Source: Acidobacteriota bacterium
Lineage (GTDB): Bacteria; Acidobacteriota; Terriglobia; Bryobacterales; Bryobacteraceae
Length of the DNA stretch: 64,000 bases
Direction: 5' to 3'
Assembly: GCA_014584705.1 (NCBI GenBank)
Contig: JACTMJ010000004.1
Coordinates: forward strand, 62,001 to 126,000
Numbering within the stretch: position 1 is the stretch's first letter; each line of letters opens with the position of its first letter. Shown piece by piece: positions 24,661 through 32,957 of this stretch. The position numbers and the translations under genes were made by a program. The notes under the pieces were generated by a model, which saw only the letters and a list, made by a program, of their open reading frames with translations, was not told the origin of the DNA and searched no databases.

Positions 24661-25500
24661 CTACCGCGATACGTTCGAAAGCGCCGGAGAGGGCTCTTTG
24701 CGATCCTCCTGAATGGCATCGAGCACGGCTTTGCGCACCATGTCGCGCACGTGCTGGTCGTACTCGATTTTCAGGTGAGAACCGATGAAGGCGCGGCGGA
24801 TCCAGGGTTCGTTGGCGTAATCCTGCACACCGAGATCATCGACATCCTTGCCCCGGTAGTAGAAGCGGCGGTTACCGAGGATTCGGGTGCGGGCGGGGTC
24901 TTCCGCCGTGAAATTATCCTCTCCCTTGATGAAGAGATGATCGCGCTGATAGATGTTCAGGGCGGCATGCACGTTGGGGGGAACCAGGCTGGCGCCGGCG
25001 CCGTAGCTGTCGATACAAACGAGTAACAGGATGGGGATTCCTTCTTCACCCAATTCCCGCGCATAGCGGACGGCCGCCGAACCTCCAAGGCTTTGGCCGT
25101 AGAGGATCAGGCGGGCACCGGCCTTCTCCTCGGCGTCGAGCGTGCCGTCGCGGTTGGTGTCGAACGCCTTTTGGAGCAACTCGCGGGCGAGTTCCATGCG
25201 ATGGTTCTCGACGGTCTCCGCGTACACGCCCGGATAGTGTTTGTCGCGCACCTCCAGGGCGACCCAGCGGACGATGCGCTCCCGGTCCCATCGTTCCCAG
25301 CCGCCGACGATTCCGAGGACGAGCACGTCGCCCTTCTTGAGGGGCAGTGGTGTGGTGAAATCGCTGAACTCCTGATATTTGCTGGAGGCAAGAGCATGAG
25401 GGCCTAGTGCCAACAGGCAGGCCAGCATCTGGAATGCGATGGCGACGATTGCGGGAATATGGCGGACTGCGTGCCAGTGGCGCATGGTGAACAATTCCAT
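24661..25500 (-). CDS. Exported alpha/beta hydrolase-like protein with EF-hand loop
   Basis: 279 residues from ATG 25500 (ATG 25485 also possible). Signal peptide (IPAIVAIAFQMLACLLALGPHALAS). Residues about 52-64 (KKGDVLVLGIVGG) form an early strand; the nucleophile-elbow pattern GQSLGG places Ser137. Between them residues 114-125 (DTNRDGTLDAEE) match the canonical 12-residue EF-hand calcium loop with acids at 1, 5, 9 and 12. A predicted catalytic acid and His cannot be assigned with confidence. The role is unknown; esterase or lipase activity in the periplasm is the simplest inference. Confidence 0.72.
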   Translation of the reverse strand: MELFTMRHWHAVRHIPAIVAIAFQMLACLLALGPHALASSKYQEFSDFTTPLPLKKGDVLVLGIVGGWERWDRERIVRWVALEVRDKHYPGVYAETVENHRMELARELLQKAFDTNRDGTLDAEEKAGARLILYGQSLGGSAAVRYARELGEEGIPILLLVCIDSYGAGASLVPPNVHAALNIYQRDHLFIKGEDNFTAEDPARTRILGNRRFYYRGKDVDDLGVQDYANEPWIRRAFIGSHLKIEYDQHVRDMVRKAVLDAIQEDRKEPSPALSNVSR

Positions 25501-25570
25501 TCTCGGCTGCGCGGAGCCCGACTTCAACCGAGCATAAGCGCCGCGTGCGCGGTACACGGCGGGGACGAGG

Positions 25571-27175
25571 TCAGGCGAGCCGGCGTTCATGCTCCGCGGG
25601 GGATTCATCGAAATCCCGCTGGCGAAGATAGTGGCAAATCCGGGAAACATGGTCAACCGCCCTGGCCATCCAGCGCATGGTATCAAGCAGTTGCAGGGTG
25701 TCGAAGGCGAGGCTGGAGCCGGCCGCGGTTTGTTCGAGAAGGCGGGGACGCTCGCGGACGTTCCAATTTCGGAGGAATTTCGAATTCTTCTCCACGACGG
25801 GCAGCCAGCCGTTAGGCAGCTGACCGCGAATGCCGTCGCGCGCGAGTTCAACGGTCTCGCGGGCAACGCGCGCGGGTTCCTCCAAATGGGGATCCGCTAG
25901 CGCACTCCGCACACTTTCGACGGGGTTCAGGTAGGCTCCCAAGCGCACCAGATGGTCCATGGCATGCAGCAGGGCCTCGCGGGTGGAAGCGGCCTCCGCG
26001 TGTTCGGGCTGGGGTGGAATGCGCGAGAAAAACTCCTGGGTGGTGAGCAATGCCTGCCCCAGACGCCCAATTCGCGCTTCGTCGGCGGTTGAAGACATCG
26101 CGAGGAGAAGCGAATCGAGCGCTTCCGAGGCCGCCGTTCGCAACACACGGGCCACCGCCTCCAGGGCGACGGCCGGCAGCGTGAGGAGGGAGTCGTCCAG
26201 GTGCGAGGTCAGAGACGGGTCTCTATCCGGGAGGATCCTCTCCACGAAGCGCGCAAAGCGATTCGTGAATGGCAGCACGATGGCTACGCCCACGGCGACA
26301 AACGAGGTGTGGAAGGCTGCGAGGCGGAGGGGGGCGGACACCAGACCGAGGGCGTCCGTCACCCGGAAGAGCACTTTGAGAAAGAACGGCAGCGTGAGGA
26401 AGACGCCCGCCCCGGCGAAAACCGTGAATAATGTCACGGCGAGCGCGGTTCGGCGGGCGGGGACGCTCGCGCCAATCGAGGCGGCGACGCCGGTGAATGT
26501 CGTGCCAATCGACGCGCCAATCACGACGAGGGCGGCCTGATCCAGACTGACGGAATTCACGCTGAGCGCGGTAAGTGTGGTGGCGATGGCCGCGCCGGAG
26601 GATTGCATCAGGACAGTGAGGACAACGCCGACAAGGACGATCAGCAAACGCTCGCCCCAGCCGCCCACCGGGAGGGAGGCGAAATCGACCAGCGCGGTGA
26701 CGTCTTTCATCGCGAACTGCAAGTGCCCTATGCCCACGAACATGAGACCGAAGCCGGCCACCGCTGTCCCGAAGGACTTCCAGCGGCCGGGTGCGGCGAG
26801 GCGCAGAAACGCACCCGCGGCGGTGACCGGGAATGCAAAGTGACCGATGCCGACATTCAGCCCGAATAAGGCAACCAGCCAACCCGTGCTGGTGCTGCCG
26901 AGGCTCGCCCCAAGCACGACGCCCAAAGCGCGTGGGAATGTGAGCAGACCGGCGCTGACGAAGCCGATCATGGTGATGGTGGTGGCGCTTGAAGCCTGCA
27001 CCACCGCCGTGGCCAGTGTGCCGGAAAGGAAGGCTTTAATGGGCTGACCGGTGAAGCGGAGAAGCGCTTTTCGCAGCGAATCGCCGGCGAAGGAACGAAG
27101 CCCGTCGGTGAGGAGCGTCATTCCCAGCAGAAAGAGGCCCACCCCGCCGAACAGGCCCAGAAGGAGGTTCGTCAC
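25571..27175 (-). CDS. Na/Pi cotransporter family protein with PhoU-like domain
   Basis: 534 residues. Two Na_Pi_cotrans repeats (about residues 10-150 and 165-300) carry the family QSS motif twice: VVQASSATTITMIGFV and LMQSSGAAIATTLTAL. The C-terminal 200 residues (EILPDRDPSLTSHLDDSLL onward) are a helical PhoU-like region. It is an NptA/YjbB-type sodium-dependent phosphate transporter or exporter. GTG start at 27175. The upstream TlpA gene is on the same strand, 70 bp away. Confidence 0.9.
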   Translation of the reverse strand: MTNLLLGLFGGVGLFLLGMTLLTDGLRSFAGDSLRKALLRFTGQPIKAFLSGTLATAVVQASSATTITMIGFVSAGLLTFPRALGVVLGASLGSTSTGWLVALFGLNVGIGHFAFPVTAAGAFLRLAAPGRWKSFGTAVAGFGLMFVGIGHLQFAMKDVTALVDFASLPVGGWGERLLIVLVGVVLTVLMQSSGAAIATTLTALSVNSVSLDQAALVVIGASIGTTFTGVAASIGASVPARRTALAVTLFTVFAGAGVFLTLPFFLKVLFRVTDALGLVSAPLRLAAFHTSFVAVGVAIVLPFTNRFARFVERILPDRDPSLTSHLDDSLLTLPAVALEAVARVLRTAASEALDSLLLAMSSTADEARIGRLGQALLTTQEFFSRIPPQPEHAEAASTREALLHAMDHLVRLGAYLNPVESVRSALADPHLEEPARVARETVELARDGIRGQLPNGWLPVVEKNSKFLRNWNVRERPRLLEQTAAGSSLAFDTLQLLDTMRWMARAVDHVSRICHYLRQRDFDESPAEHERRLA

Positions 27176-27245
27176 GCCGCGCGGAGCCTCGGAGAATTCA
27201 TGGTGCTCTTCCGCAACATCCTACCAAAGACGCCTGCGAGCGGGC

Positions 27246-27743
27246 TCACGCTCTCTTCGTTATGGCTTCGAGCAGGCCGCGAAGCTGCTCCGTGTTCGGG
27301 CCGCCGACAAAGCGACGGATCTGGTTGCCTTCGCCGTCGATGATGGAGGTAATGGGAATGCCGCCCGAAGTATCGTAGGCACGCTGCGCGGCGGCGGGGG
27401 CGAGCGCGATGGGAACGGTGAGGTTGTGGTCCCGGATGTACGGAGCGACTACCTTCCAGCCGGTTTCATCCACGGAGAGAGCCAGCATCTCGATGTTGCG
27501 CGCGGCGTATTCTTTGTATAACTGCTGCATGGCCGAGAGGTAACGGCGGCAGTGGGGGCACCAGGTGGCCCAGAAAACGAGGAGCAGTGTTTTGCCCTTG
27601 TAATCTTCCAGGCGGATGCGGCGGCCAATGAGCGTCTTCGTTTCGAAGGGCGGCGCCTTGCGGGCGGCGATCTGGGAGGCGGAAGCGGCCGGGGCGGCAA
27701 AGGCCGCGGCCAGGAAAGCGCGTCGATCAAAGCGGGAAGCCAT
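27246..27743 (-). CDS. Exported TlpA/ResA-like thioredoxin
   Basis: 165 residues. N-terminus RFDRRAFLAAAFAAPAASAS is a Tat-like leader (DRRAFLAA). The thioredoxin fold has LLLVFWATWCPHCRRYLSAM with the redox pair CPHC, and the cis-Pro region reads GGIPITSIIDGEG. Similar proteins reduce disulfides outside the cytoplasm, for example in cytochrome c maturation. It is divergent from the DUF1080 gene; a TATGAT hexamer at 27833-27838 would fit a -10 for that gene. Confidence 0.9.
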   Translation of the reverse strand: MASRFDRRAFLAAAFAAPAASASQIAARKAPPFETKTLIGRRIRLEDYKGKTLLLVFWATWCPHCRRYLSAMQQLYKEYAARNIEMLALSVDETGWKVVAPYIRDHNLTVPIALAPAAAQRAYDTSGGIPITSIIDGEGNQIRRFVGGPNTEQLRGLLEAITKRA

Positions 27744-27855
27744 AGCTCAAGGTTAGCGCGGAGCGGCCGCCGCACGGGGTGCGGGAGGCCGGGGCGGAAA
27801 CATCCCTGGGTGGCGGAGGGCTTCCTTCGCTGTATGATGTTAGAAACACCTCTGA

Positions 27856-28740
27856 ATGAAATTGAGATTGCCTTACCGGGAATGGGTTGCGATGCGCTCG
27901 TCGATCCTCACCTTCGGCCTGTTTGCCGTGCTGCTGCCCGGTGTATCCGCCCAACCCGTGCCCGTTCGGTCCGCCCTGGATGCGCCCCGGCCCGCCACCG
28001 TCAGGAAGCCGGAACTGAACCCGAACATCCTCACCGCCCAGGAAGCGGATGCGGGGTGGCATCTGCTCTTTGACGGCAAGAGCTTCGATGGCTGGCGAAC
28101 CTTCCGCAAATCGACCGTTACGGCGGACCGCTGGGCGGTGGAAGAGGGCTGCTTGCACCTCTATGGAAGAAATTCCGGGCGGCTTTTGGGCGGGGACCTG
28201 ATCACCGCGGCTTCTTACGGCAATTTTGAGTTTGCGTTCGAGTGGATGGCGGGGCCTGGCGTCAACAGTGGCGTGAAGTACCTGATTGACGAATACTTCG
28301 CGCCGAACCGCGCTCCGGTGTCGTTTGAATATCAGATCCAGGTGGAGGAAGACCCGGCCAGGCCGAAGCGCAAACCCATCCACAGTACGGGGGCGCTCTA
28401 CGACATGATGCCGGCAACGGGCGGCGTGATTCGCCCTGCCGGAATGTTCAACGACAGCCGGATTGTCGTAAACGGAATGCATGTGGAGCACTGGCTGAAC
28501 GGCGAGAAGGTTCTTGAATTCGACCGCGGATCCGCCACCTTCCGCGAGTTGGTTGCCAAGAGCAAATTCTGGAAGTGGCCGGGATTTGGGTTGAACGCGA
28601 GCGGGCATCTGGGGCTGCAGGACCACGGCGGGGAGATCTGGTTCCGTCGCCTTCGCATCCGGCCCCTCGGCGCGGCGGCGCCCGTGCCGCTTCGCTCCTC
28701 CTCCAGTGCTGGCGCGACGTTCCAGGCGGCGAATCCGTAG
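27856..28740 (+). CDS. Exported DUF1080 (3-keto-disaccharide hydrolase family) protein
   Basis: 294 residues. A Sec signal peptide (MRSSILTFGLFAVLLPGVSA, from inner ATG 27892) suggests the true start may be 27892 rather than 27856. The DUF1080 domain begins LFDGKSFDGWRTF and includes GNFEFAFEWMAGPGVNSGVKY and HVEHWLNGEKVLEFDR. The family has been linked to hydrolysis of 3-keto-glycosides produced by Gfo/Idh/MocA dehydrogenases. Three Tat-exported proteins of those partner families are in this window, though not adjacent. A proline/serine-rich tail ends the protein. Confidence 0.88.
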   Translation: MKLRLPYREWVAMRSSILTFGLFAVLLPGVSAQPVPVRSALDAPRPATVRKPELNPNILTAQEADAGWHLLFDGKSFDGWRTFRKSTVTADRWAVEEGCLHLYGRNSGRLLGGDLITAASYGNFEFAFEWMAGPGVNSGVKYLIDEYFAPNRAPVSFEYQIQVEEDPARPKRKPIHSTGALYDMMPATGGVIRPAGMFNDSRIVVNGMHVEHWLNGEKVLEFDRGSATFRELVAKSKFWKWPGFGLNASGHLGLQDHGGEIWFRRLRIRPLGAAAPVPLRSSSSAGATFQAANP

Positions 28741-28745
28741 AATGG

Positions 28746-29630
28746 ATGGGAGTGAACCCACTGCCCTCCATCCGCATTCTTAACAACGAAGATATTCCGC
28801 GTATCCTGGCCATCGCGCATACGGTTGGATGGACCCAGACGGCGCAGGACCTTGCGCGAATGCTGCGCTACGCCCCGGACGGCTGCTTCGGGCTGGAATT
28901 GCCCGCGGAGGGTGATTGGACAGGAGGACTGGGGAGCACGGCGATGGCCTTCTCCCATGGCGAGGAACTCGGCTGGATCGCCATGGTGCTCACCGATCCC
29001 GCGTTGCGCGGCCGGGGCCTTGCCTCGCAGCTGATGGAGCACGCGATCCGCCACCTTCGCGAGCGCGGAACGCACTGGATCAAGCTTGACGCCAGCGATC
29101 TGGGGCGACCCATTTACGAGCGGATGGGGTTCGCGGCGGAAAACGTGATGGAACGGCGGCTGCGCGTCGCGGCCGCGATGCCGGAACCGCGCCTGGCCGC
29201 GTCCTTATCGCTGAGCGAGAGCGCCGCGCTGCCTCTCGGCCTGGATCGCCGGGGATTTGGCGCGAACCGGGAGTTGTTGCTCCAAATGCTCCGCGAAATC
29301 GAGGGCGCGCGGATGGTTGTCGTAGCCGGAGAACAGGGCTACGCGATCCTGCGGCCGAATAGCCGGGGTGTGCAACTGGGGCCGATGCTGAGCGAGAGCG
29401 CGGCGGCGGCCGAGGCGATGTTGCGCTGGGCGATTGAACAGGCTGGCGACCGGACCCTCCAATGGGATCTGATCCGGGAAAACGACGCAGCCAGGAACCT
29501 CGCCGACGCATACGGATTTGAGACACACCGCCTGCTTCACCGAATGACCCTGGCCGGGGTTGATTCGCCGCCGCCCTTCGGGGGATCTGTGGAACTGGTC
29601 TACTCGATCGCGGGTTTTGACTTCGGATAG
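28746..29630 (+). CDS. Tandem GNAT N-acetyltransferase
   Basis: 294 residues with two acetyltransferase-like halves. The N-terminal GNAT is complete: acetyl-CoA motif A LTDPALRGRGLASQLMEHAI (R/Q-x-x-G-x-G/A), then LDASDLGRPIYERMGF. The C-terminal half (from about residue 165) is a GNAT_acetyltran/Acetyltransf_18-type second domain lacking a clear Q/RxxGxG loop; it retains AAAAEAMLRWAIEQAGD and NDAARNLADAYGFETHRL. The substrate is unknown. ATG 28746 or GTG 28752 start, only 5 bp after the DUF1080 stop, so probably cotranscribed. Confidence 0.85.
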   Translation: MGVNPLPSIRILNNEDIPRILAIAHTVGWTQTAQDLARMLRYAPDGCFGLELPAEGDWTGGLGSTAMAFSHGEELGWIAMVLTDPALRGRGLASQLMEHAIRHLRERGTHWIKLDASDLGRPIYERMGFAAENVMERRLRVAAAMPEPRLAASLSLSESAALPLGLDRRGFGANRELLLQMLREIEGARMVVVAGEQGYAILRPNSRGVQLGPMLSESAAAAEAMLRWAIEQAGDRTLQWDLIRENDAARNLADAYGFETHRLLHRMTLAGVDSPPPFGGSVELVYSIAGFDFG

Positions 29631-29665
29631 GAAGGGCCGATCGGCGAACCGGATACGCCCAAAGC

Positions 29666-30388
29666 TTATTCCCAGGGGAACAGACGGCGGATGGCCTCCG
29701 GTTTCGTCTCAAGCGTCAGCAGGCCGCCGATGCCGCGTAACTTCCCGCGCACCTCGACGGGAGTGCCCACGCGCCCGAGCGCGGCCTGCCCGAAACTCTC
29801 GCCGCTGGAGTTGAGCAGCAACGCCACGCGGTCGTCGCCCCCGGGTTCACGAAGCACCAGCACGGGCGGAATGCCGCCGCGAATGGCGTTCGACGACGGG
29901 GCGATCATCCAACTGCCGGAGCCCGGCTCCTGATAGCCGGCGTAGGATTTCAGATCAAGAATTTCGCCACGCAGCGAGGCTTCACCCAGTTCTCTCGGGG
30001 GTGTGGGATCAGGAAACTCAATGATGCGGCTGATGCGCTGGATGGAGCCTTCATCCGCTTCGATCACGGTAAGGGTTCCGTTGTAGAGAAGTTTGCCGCT
30101 CAGCGTGACGCCCATTCCGTCGAAGCGGCTCGTCAAATGCGAGATCCCGCGGAAGCCCGGTCCCACGAGGGGGTAGACGGAATAGTTGGAGAACTGTCCG
30201 GGATCCTGGCGACGCAAAACCCACAATGCGGGAACGGGTTTCTCACGGTAAATACCTTCGAAATTCTGGCGGATATCAAATTCGAAACGGCCCGTGCTCA
30301 CCGGGGGCTGTGACAGAGACAGCAGTACCGCGCAGCCCACAACCAGGGCCACGCATACGAGCACGATCTTGGAGAGGGACGGGCGCAT
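29666..30388 (-). CDS. Membrane-anchored hypothetical protein, last gene of Rieske cluster
   Basis: 240 residues, function unknown. A single N-terminal hydrophobic segment (IVLVCVALVVGCAVLLSLSQ) anchors a beta-rich extracytoplasmic domain that contains RFEFDIRQNFEGIYREKPVP and a later LDLKSYAGYQEPGSGSWMIA. The end (VEVRGKLRGIGGLLTLETK) resembles an OB-like strand repeat. It begins 2 bp after the Rieske gene stop, so it is translationally linked to it. No cysteine motif; a partner or stabiliser of the Rieske protein is an inference from context. Confidence 0.75.
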   Translation of the reverse strand: MRPSLSKIVLVCVALVVGCAVLLSLSQPPVSTGRFEFDIRQNFEGIYREKPVPALWVLRRQDPGQFSNYSVYPLVGPGFRGISHLTSRFDGMGVTLSGKLLYNGTLTVIEADEGSIQRISRIIEFPDPTPPRELGEASLRGEILDLKSYAGYQEPGSGSWMIAPSSNAIRGGIPPVLVLREPGGDDRVALLLNSSGESFGQAALGRVGTPVEVRGKLRGIGGLLTLETKPEAIRRLFPWE

Positions 30389-30390
30389 CG

Positions 30391-31554
30391 TCAGATCTCT
30401 TCCCCCGCGGTTTCAGCGGGCAACTCGAGGCCGGCCGGCTTGCGTTGCGAGGAAACCACTCCGCGTTCCGATTGAATCTGCCCGGCGACACTCGCGGCGC
30501 GACCCTTCTGGCCGGGAACGGGCAGCGGATGGGATTCATATCCCAGCGGGAAGGGGGCCGGGCCGACATAGATACAACCGTCCACGAGTTTCACGGGGAA
30601 GGTGGGGACGCATTGGTCATTGGGCGGCGGCGCAAGGCCGTTTTGCGGAAAGAAGATCGCCCCGTGCCAGGGGCAGCGCACGCACCCCGCTACCATGCCG
30701 CCCTCACCGAGGGGTCCGCACTGATGAGGACAGACATTGGAGACCGCGGAGATCCCCTGCCAATAACGGAATACGGCCACACGTTCATTGCCCACGCGAA
30801 CGATGCGCGCGCGGCCGAGCGGGATATGCTCGGGCGGGCAAACGGGGATATACCCTTCGGAGTCAGGTATCCCCGTTTCGCGGTCGCGCGCCCATTCGAT
30901 GGCTGCCGCCTTGCGGTGAAGCAGTAGCAGAACGACCATTCCGGCGATGAGGAGAATCGCAAACAGCGGGTTCCTCGATTCCCGAACGACTCCGAGCACG
31001 GCATGCACCAGGATGAGCGCGTAGGCGACGTAGCCCAGCATCTGCAAGCGCTTCCAGCCTTCCGGCGATAAATACGCGATCCAGAAATCGTGGCTTGTGG
31101 CGGCCTGCGCGGCGAGAACGATGAGCGCGGCGAGGCCGAACACTTCAAATGGCCACTCTCCCGGAGAGACGATCTGCCCATTGCCCAGCACGATACTGGC
31201 AAGCGGATTAAGCACCCCGCCGGTGTGGCGAAGCACGGTGGAGAGGCCCGCGTGCGCCATCGCCACCAGGAACATCACCACACCCAGATGCCGCCGGTGC
31301 GGAATGAGGACGACAAATGCCGGATTGATGCGGCTGAGCGGTCCGATTGCGAGAACGAAGTGCAGCAGCAGAAGGGCTAGCGTGGCAAGCGCGCGGGACA
31401 CGACCGCCCCAATCTCCGGGTAGTCCGGCCGGGCGATGCGGGCGAGCGAGATTGCCGTGAACAGCGTGAGATAGAGAAAAACGGCACAGAGGAGCGCAAG
31501 GTCGAAGTAGGCCTTCTGCTTTGTCCATTGGATTGCGCGGTACGGGGTGGTCAT
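30391..31554 (-). CDS. Ferric-reductase-like membrane protein fused to a Rieske [2Fe-2S] domain
   Basis: 387 residues. About six hydrophobic helices in residues 15-210 with buried histidines (LLLLHFVLAIG, PHRRHLGVVMFLVAMAHAG, LILVHAVLGVV) match a ferric reductase-like heme-binding membrane domain. The C-terminal part (about 235-350) is a Rieske ferredoxin domain: CPHQCGPLGEGGMV and CVRCPWHGAIF supply Cys275, His277, Cys294 and His297. So electrons could pass between a membrane heme or quinone and a [2Fe-2S] centre on the cytoplasmic or external side. The direction and partner are unknown. Middle gene of a four-gene minus-strand cluster. Confidence 0.88.
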   Translation of the reverse strand: MTTPYRAIQWTKQKAYFDLALLCAVFLYLTLFTAISLARIARPDYPEIGAVVSRALATLALLLLHFVLAIGPLSRINPAFVVLIPHRRHLGVVMFLVAMAHAGLSTVLRHTGGVLNPLASIVLGNGQIVSPGEWPFEVFGLAALIVLAAQAATSHDFWIAYLSPEGWKRLQMLGYVAYALILVHAVLGVVRESRNPLFAILLIAGMVVLLLLHRKAAAIEWARDRETGIPDSEGYIPVCPPEHIPLGRARIVRVGNERVAVFRYWQGISAVSNVCPHQCGPLGEGGMVAGCVRCPWHGAIFFPQNGLAPPPNDQCVPTFPVKLVDGCIYVGPAPFPLGYESHPLPVPGQKGRAASVAGQIQSERGVVSSQRKPAGLELPAETAGEEI

Positions 31555-31575
31555 GGCGGCTAAAGCAATCCATCT

Positions 31576-32079
31576 TCAGGTGGGCTGGGGCAGCGTCACC
31601 TGGGAAATCATCACTTTCTGGCCGAGGCTGTATATCACGAGATAGCCCCGCAGAAAGCCCGATTGGGGTGGCAGCGGGAAGGCCTGCGGAGATCTCGGAT
31701 CAAGCACGCCCAGGAGGAAAGCACCAAGCGGCGGTTCGTCGAAGGCTGAGCGTTTCGAAGACCAATAGACAAGCAGATCGGGCTGGCGAAGGGATTCGGG
31801 AGCGGTCACCCGCACCCAGCGCCTGTACCCTCCCGCCGAACCGGGGATGGGTTCGCGATAGATCTCCACTTGTACGGGGACGGTACGCTCGTTCGCTTCG
31901 TTCTCCGCCTTGCCCGGCTCCAATTCGGCGGACCCGGGCAGGGTGAGCAATTGCGGATCGGGAATCTCCGTGTAGACGGGAACCCGAAATCCAAGCACGC
32001 CGACGATAAAGATCGCGGGGAGGAGCCATGTGAACCAGCCGAAAATGCGGCGATGGAGTTGCCGGAGGACGAATGTCAT
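31576..32079 (-). CDS. Membrane-anchored hypothetical protein of Rieske cluster
   Basis: 167 residues, unknown family. N-terminal basic start and one hydrophobic helix (GWFTWLLPAIFIVGVLGFRV), then a soluble domain with VPVQVEIYREPIPGS, RRWVRVTAPESLRQPDLLVYW and GFLRGYLVIYSLGQKVMISQV. Its ATG overlaps the stop of the upstream gene by 4 bp and it precedes the Rieske gene by 21 bp, so all belong to one operon. Confidence 0.75.
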   Translation of the reverse strand: MTFVLRQLHRRIFGWFTWLLPAIFIVGVLGFRVPVYTEIPDPQLLTLPGSAELEPGKAENEANERTVPVQVEIYREPIPGSAGGYRRWVRVTAPESLRQPDLLVYWSSKRSAFDEPPLGAFLLGVLDPRSPQAFPLPPQSGFLRGYLVIYSLGQKVMISQVTLPQPT

Positions 32080-32402
32080 CGGCCACGCAACCTTCCACCA
32101 TCGTCAGCGGTTGGCGCCACATGGGGGAGCGACCGCGCGGCAAGGGATTCAAGGGGCAAAGACGGCCCGTGCGGCGGCCTCGGGGCCACTCCGTCAGCGC
32201 CAATCTTCAACACGAGCGGCCAAAGCAGGGCCGCACCGGGGATCAGAAACAGCCGGAACGGAAAGCTGCCCACGGAAGCCCGCGCGTTGAAACCGGCGGC
32301 CACAACGGAGGCGAATCGTACACCGACCGCCAGACCTGCCACGGCATACAGCAGTGCCAGCACCAACAGCACATCTCCAACTACGACCAACAACAGGCGC
32401 AT
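32076..32402 (-). CDS. Small membrane protein, first gene of Rieske cluster
   Basis: 108 residues, unknown family. Two hydrophobic helices (LLLVVVGDVLLVLALLYAVAG and FPFRLFLIPGAALLWPLVL) and a polar, arginine-rich tail. ATG at 32402, stop overlapping the next gene by 4 bp. It is divergent from xseB with about 129 bp between starts; the promoter of the Rieske operon must lie there but no clear hexamers were found. Confidence 0.7.
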   Translation of the reverse strand: MRLLLVVVGDVLLVLALLYAVAGLAVGVRFASVVAAGFNARASVGSFPFRLFLIPGAALLWPLVLKIGADGVAPRPPHGPSLPLESLAARSLPHVAPTADDGGRLRGR

Positions 32403-32531
32403 ACCTCCCTGGCCGCCCTTGCTTCACATACGAGAGGGCGCTCAATCAGCCTGACAGCTAAAGATCTCAGTCTATCGCGAGTTGCCTCATCAATACTAAA
32501 ACGCGACGGGGCCGCACGCTACAATGGAGCG

Positions 32532-32957
32532 ATGCCCCCCCGCGGTGAGAAAAACACGGAACCAGGCGGAGAGAACCGGACGGCGGCCGCGCCACAGGAA
32601 GGGAATGCCGCGGGCACTCCCGTAACGCCAAAATCGTTCGAAAAGGGTATTGAGGAACTGGAAGCCATCGTCCAGGAACTCGAACGCGGCGAATTGAGCC
32701 TGGAAGACTCTATCGTTCTTTTCGAAAAGGGCATGGCGCTCAGCAACGCCTGCCGCCAGCAACTGGCCGATGCCGAAATCCGCGTGGAAATCCTGCTGCG
32801 CAAGGGCGGCAAGACGATCGCGGAGCCCTTCGGCGCGGGAACCGCCCCGCCGAACAGCCGGAGCAGTGAACGGCAGGCCCCCACGAGTGCAGCGAGCCCT
32901 GAACCGGGTTTCGGCGACGAATCCAATAGCGATGACGATGTCTCTATCCCTTTCTGA
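32532..32957 (+). CDS. xseB: Exodeoxyribonuclease VII small subunit
   Basis: 141 residues; the conserved XseB core is FEKGIEELEAIVQELERGEL through SLEDSIVLFEKGMALSNACRQQL (residues about 38-90). Longer than typical XseB (about 80) because of N- and C-terminal low-complexity tails. XseB forms the ExoVII complex with XseA, which is not in this window. ATG 32532 chosen; 26 bp of its 3' end overlap ispA. The four-gene block xseB-ispA-tlyA-nadK follows. Confidence 0.92.
   Translation: MPPRGEKNTEPGGENRTAAAPQEGNAAGTPVTPKSFEKGIEELEAIVQELERGELSLEDSIVLFEKGMALSNACRQQLADAEIRVEILLRKGGKTIAEPFGAGTAPPNSRSSERQAPTSAASPEPGFGDESNSDDDVSIPF

Noticed and set aside
29637..29646. Palindrome GCCGATCGGC between convergent genes as a terminator
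   Set aside because: No loop and no T-run; too short to support.
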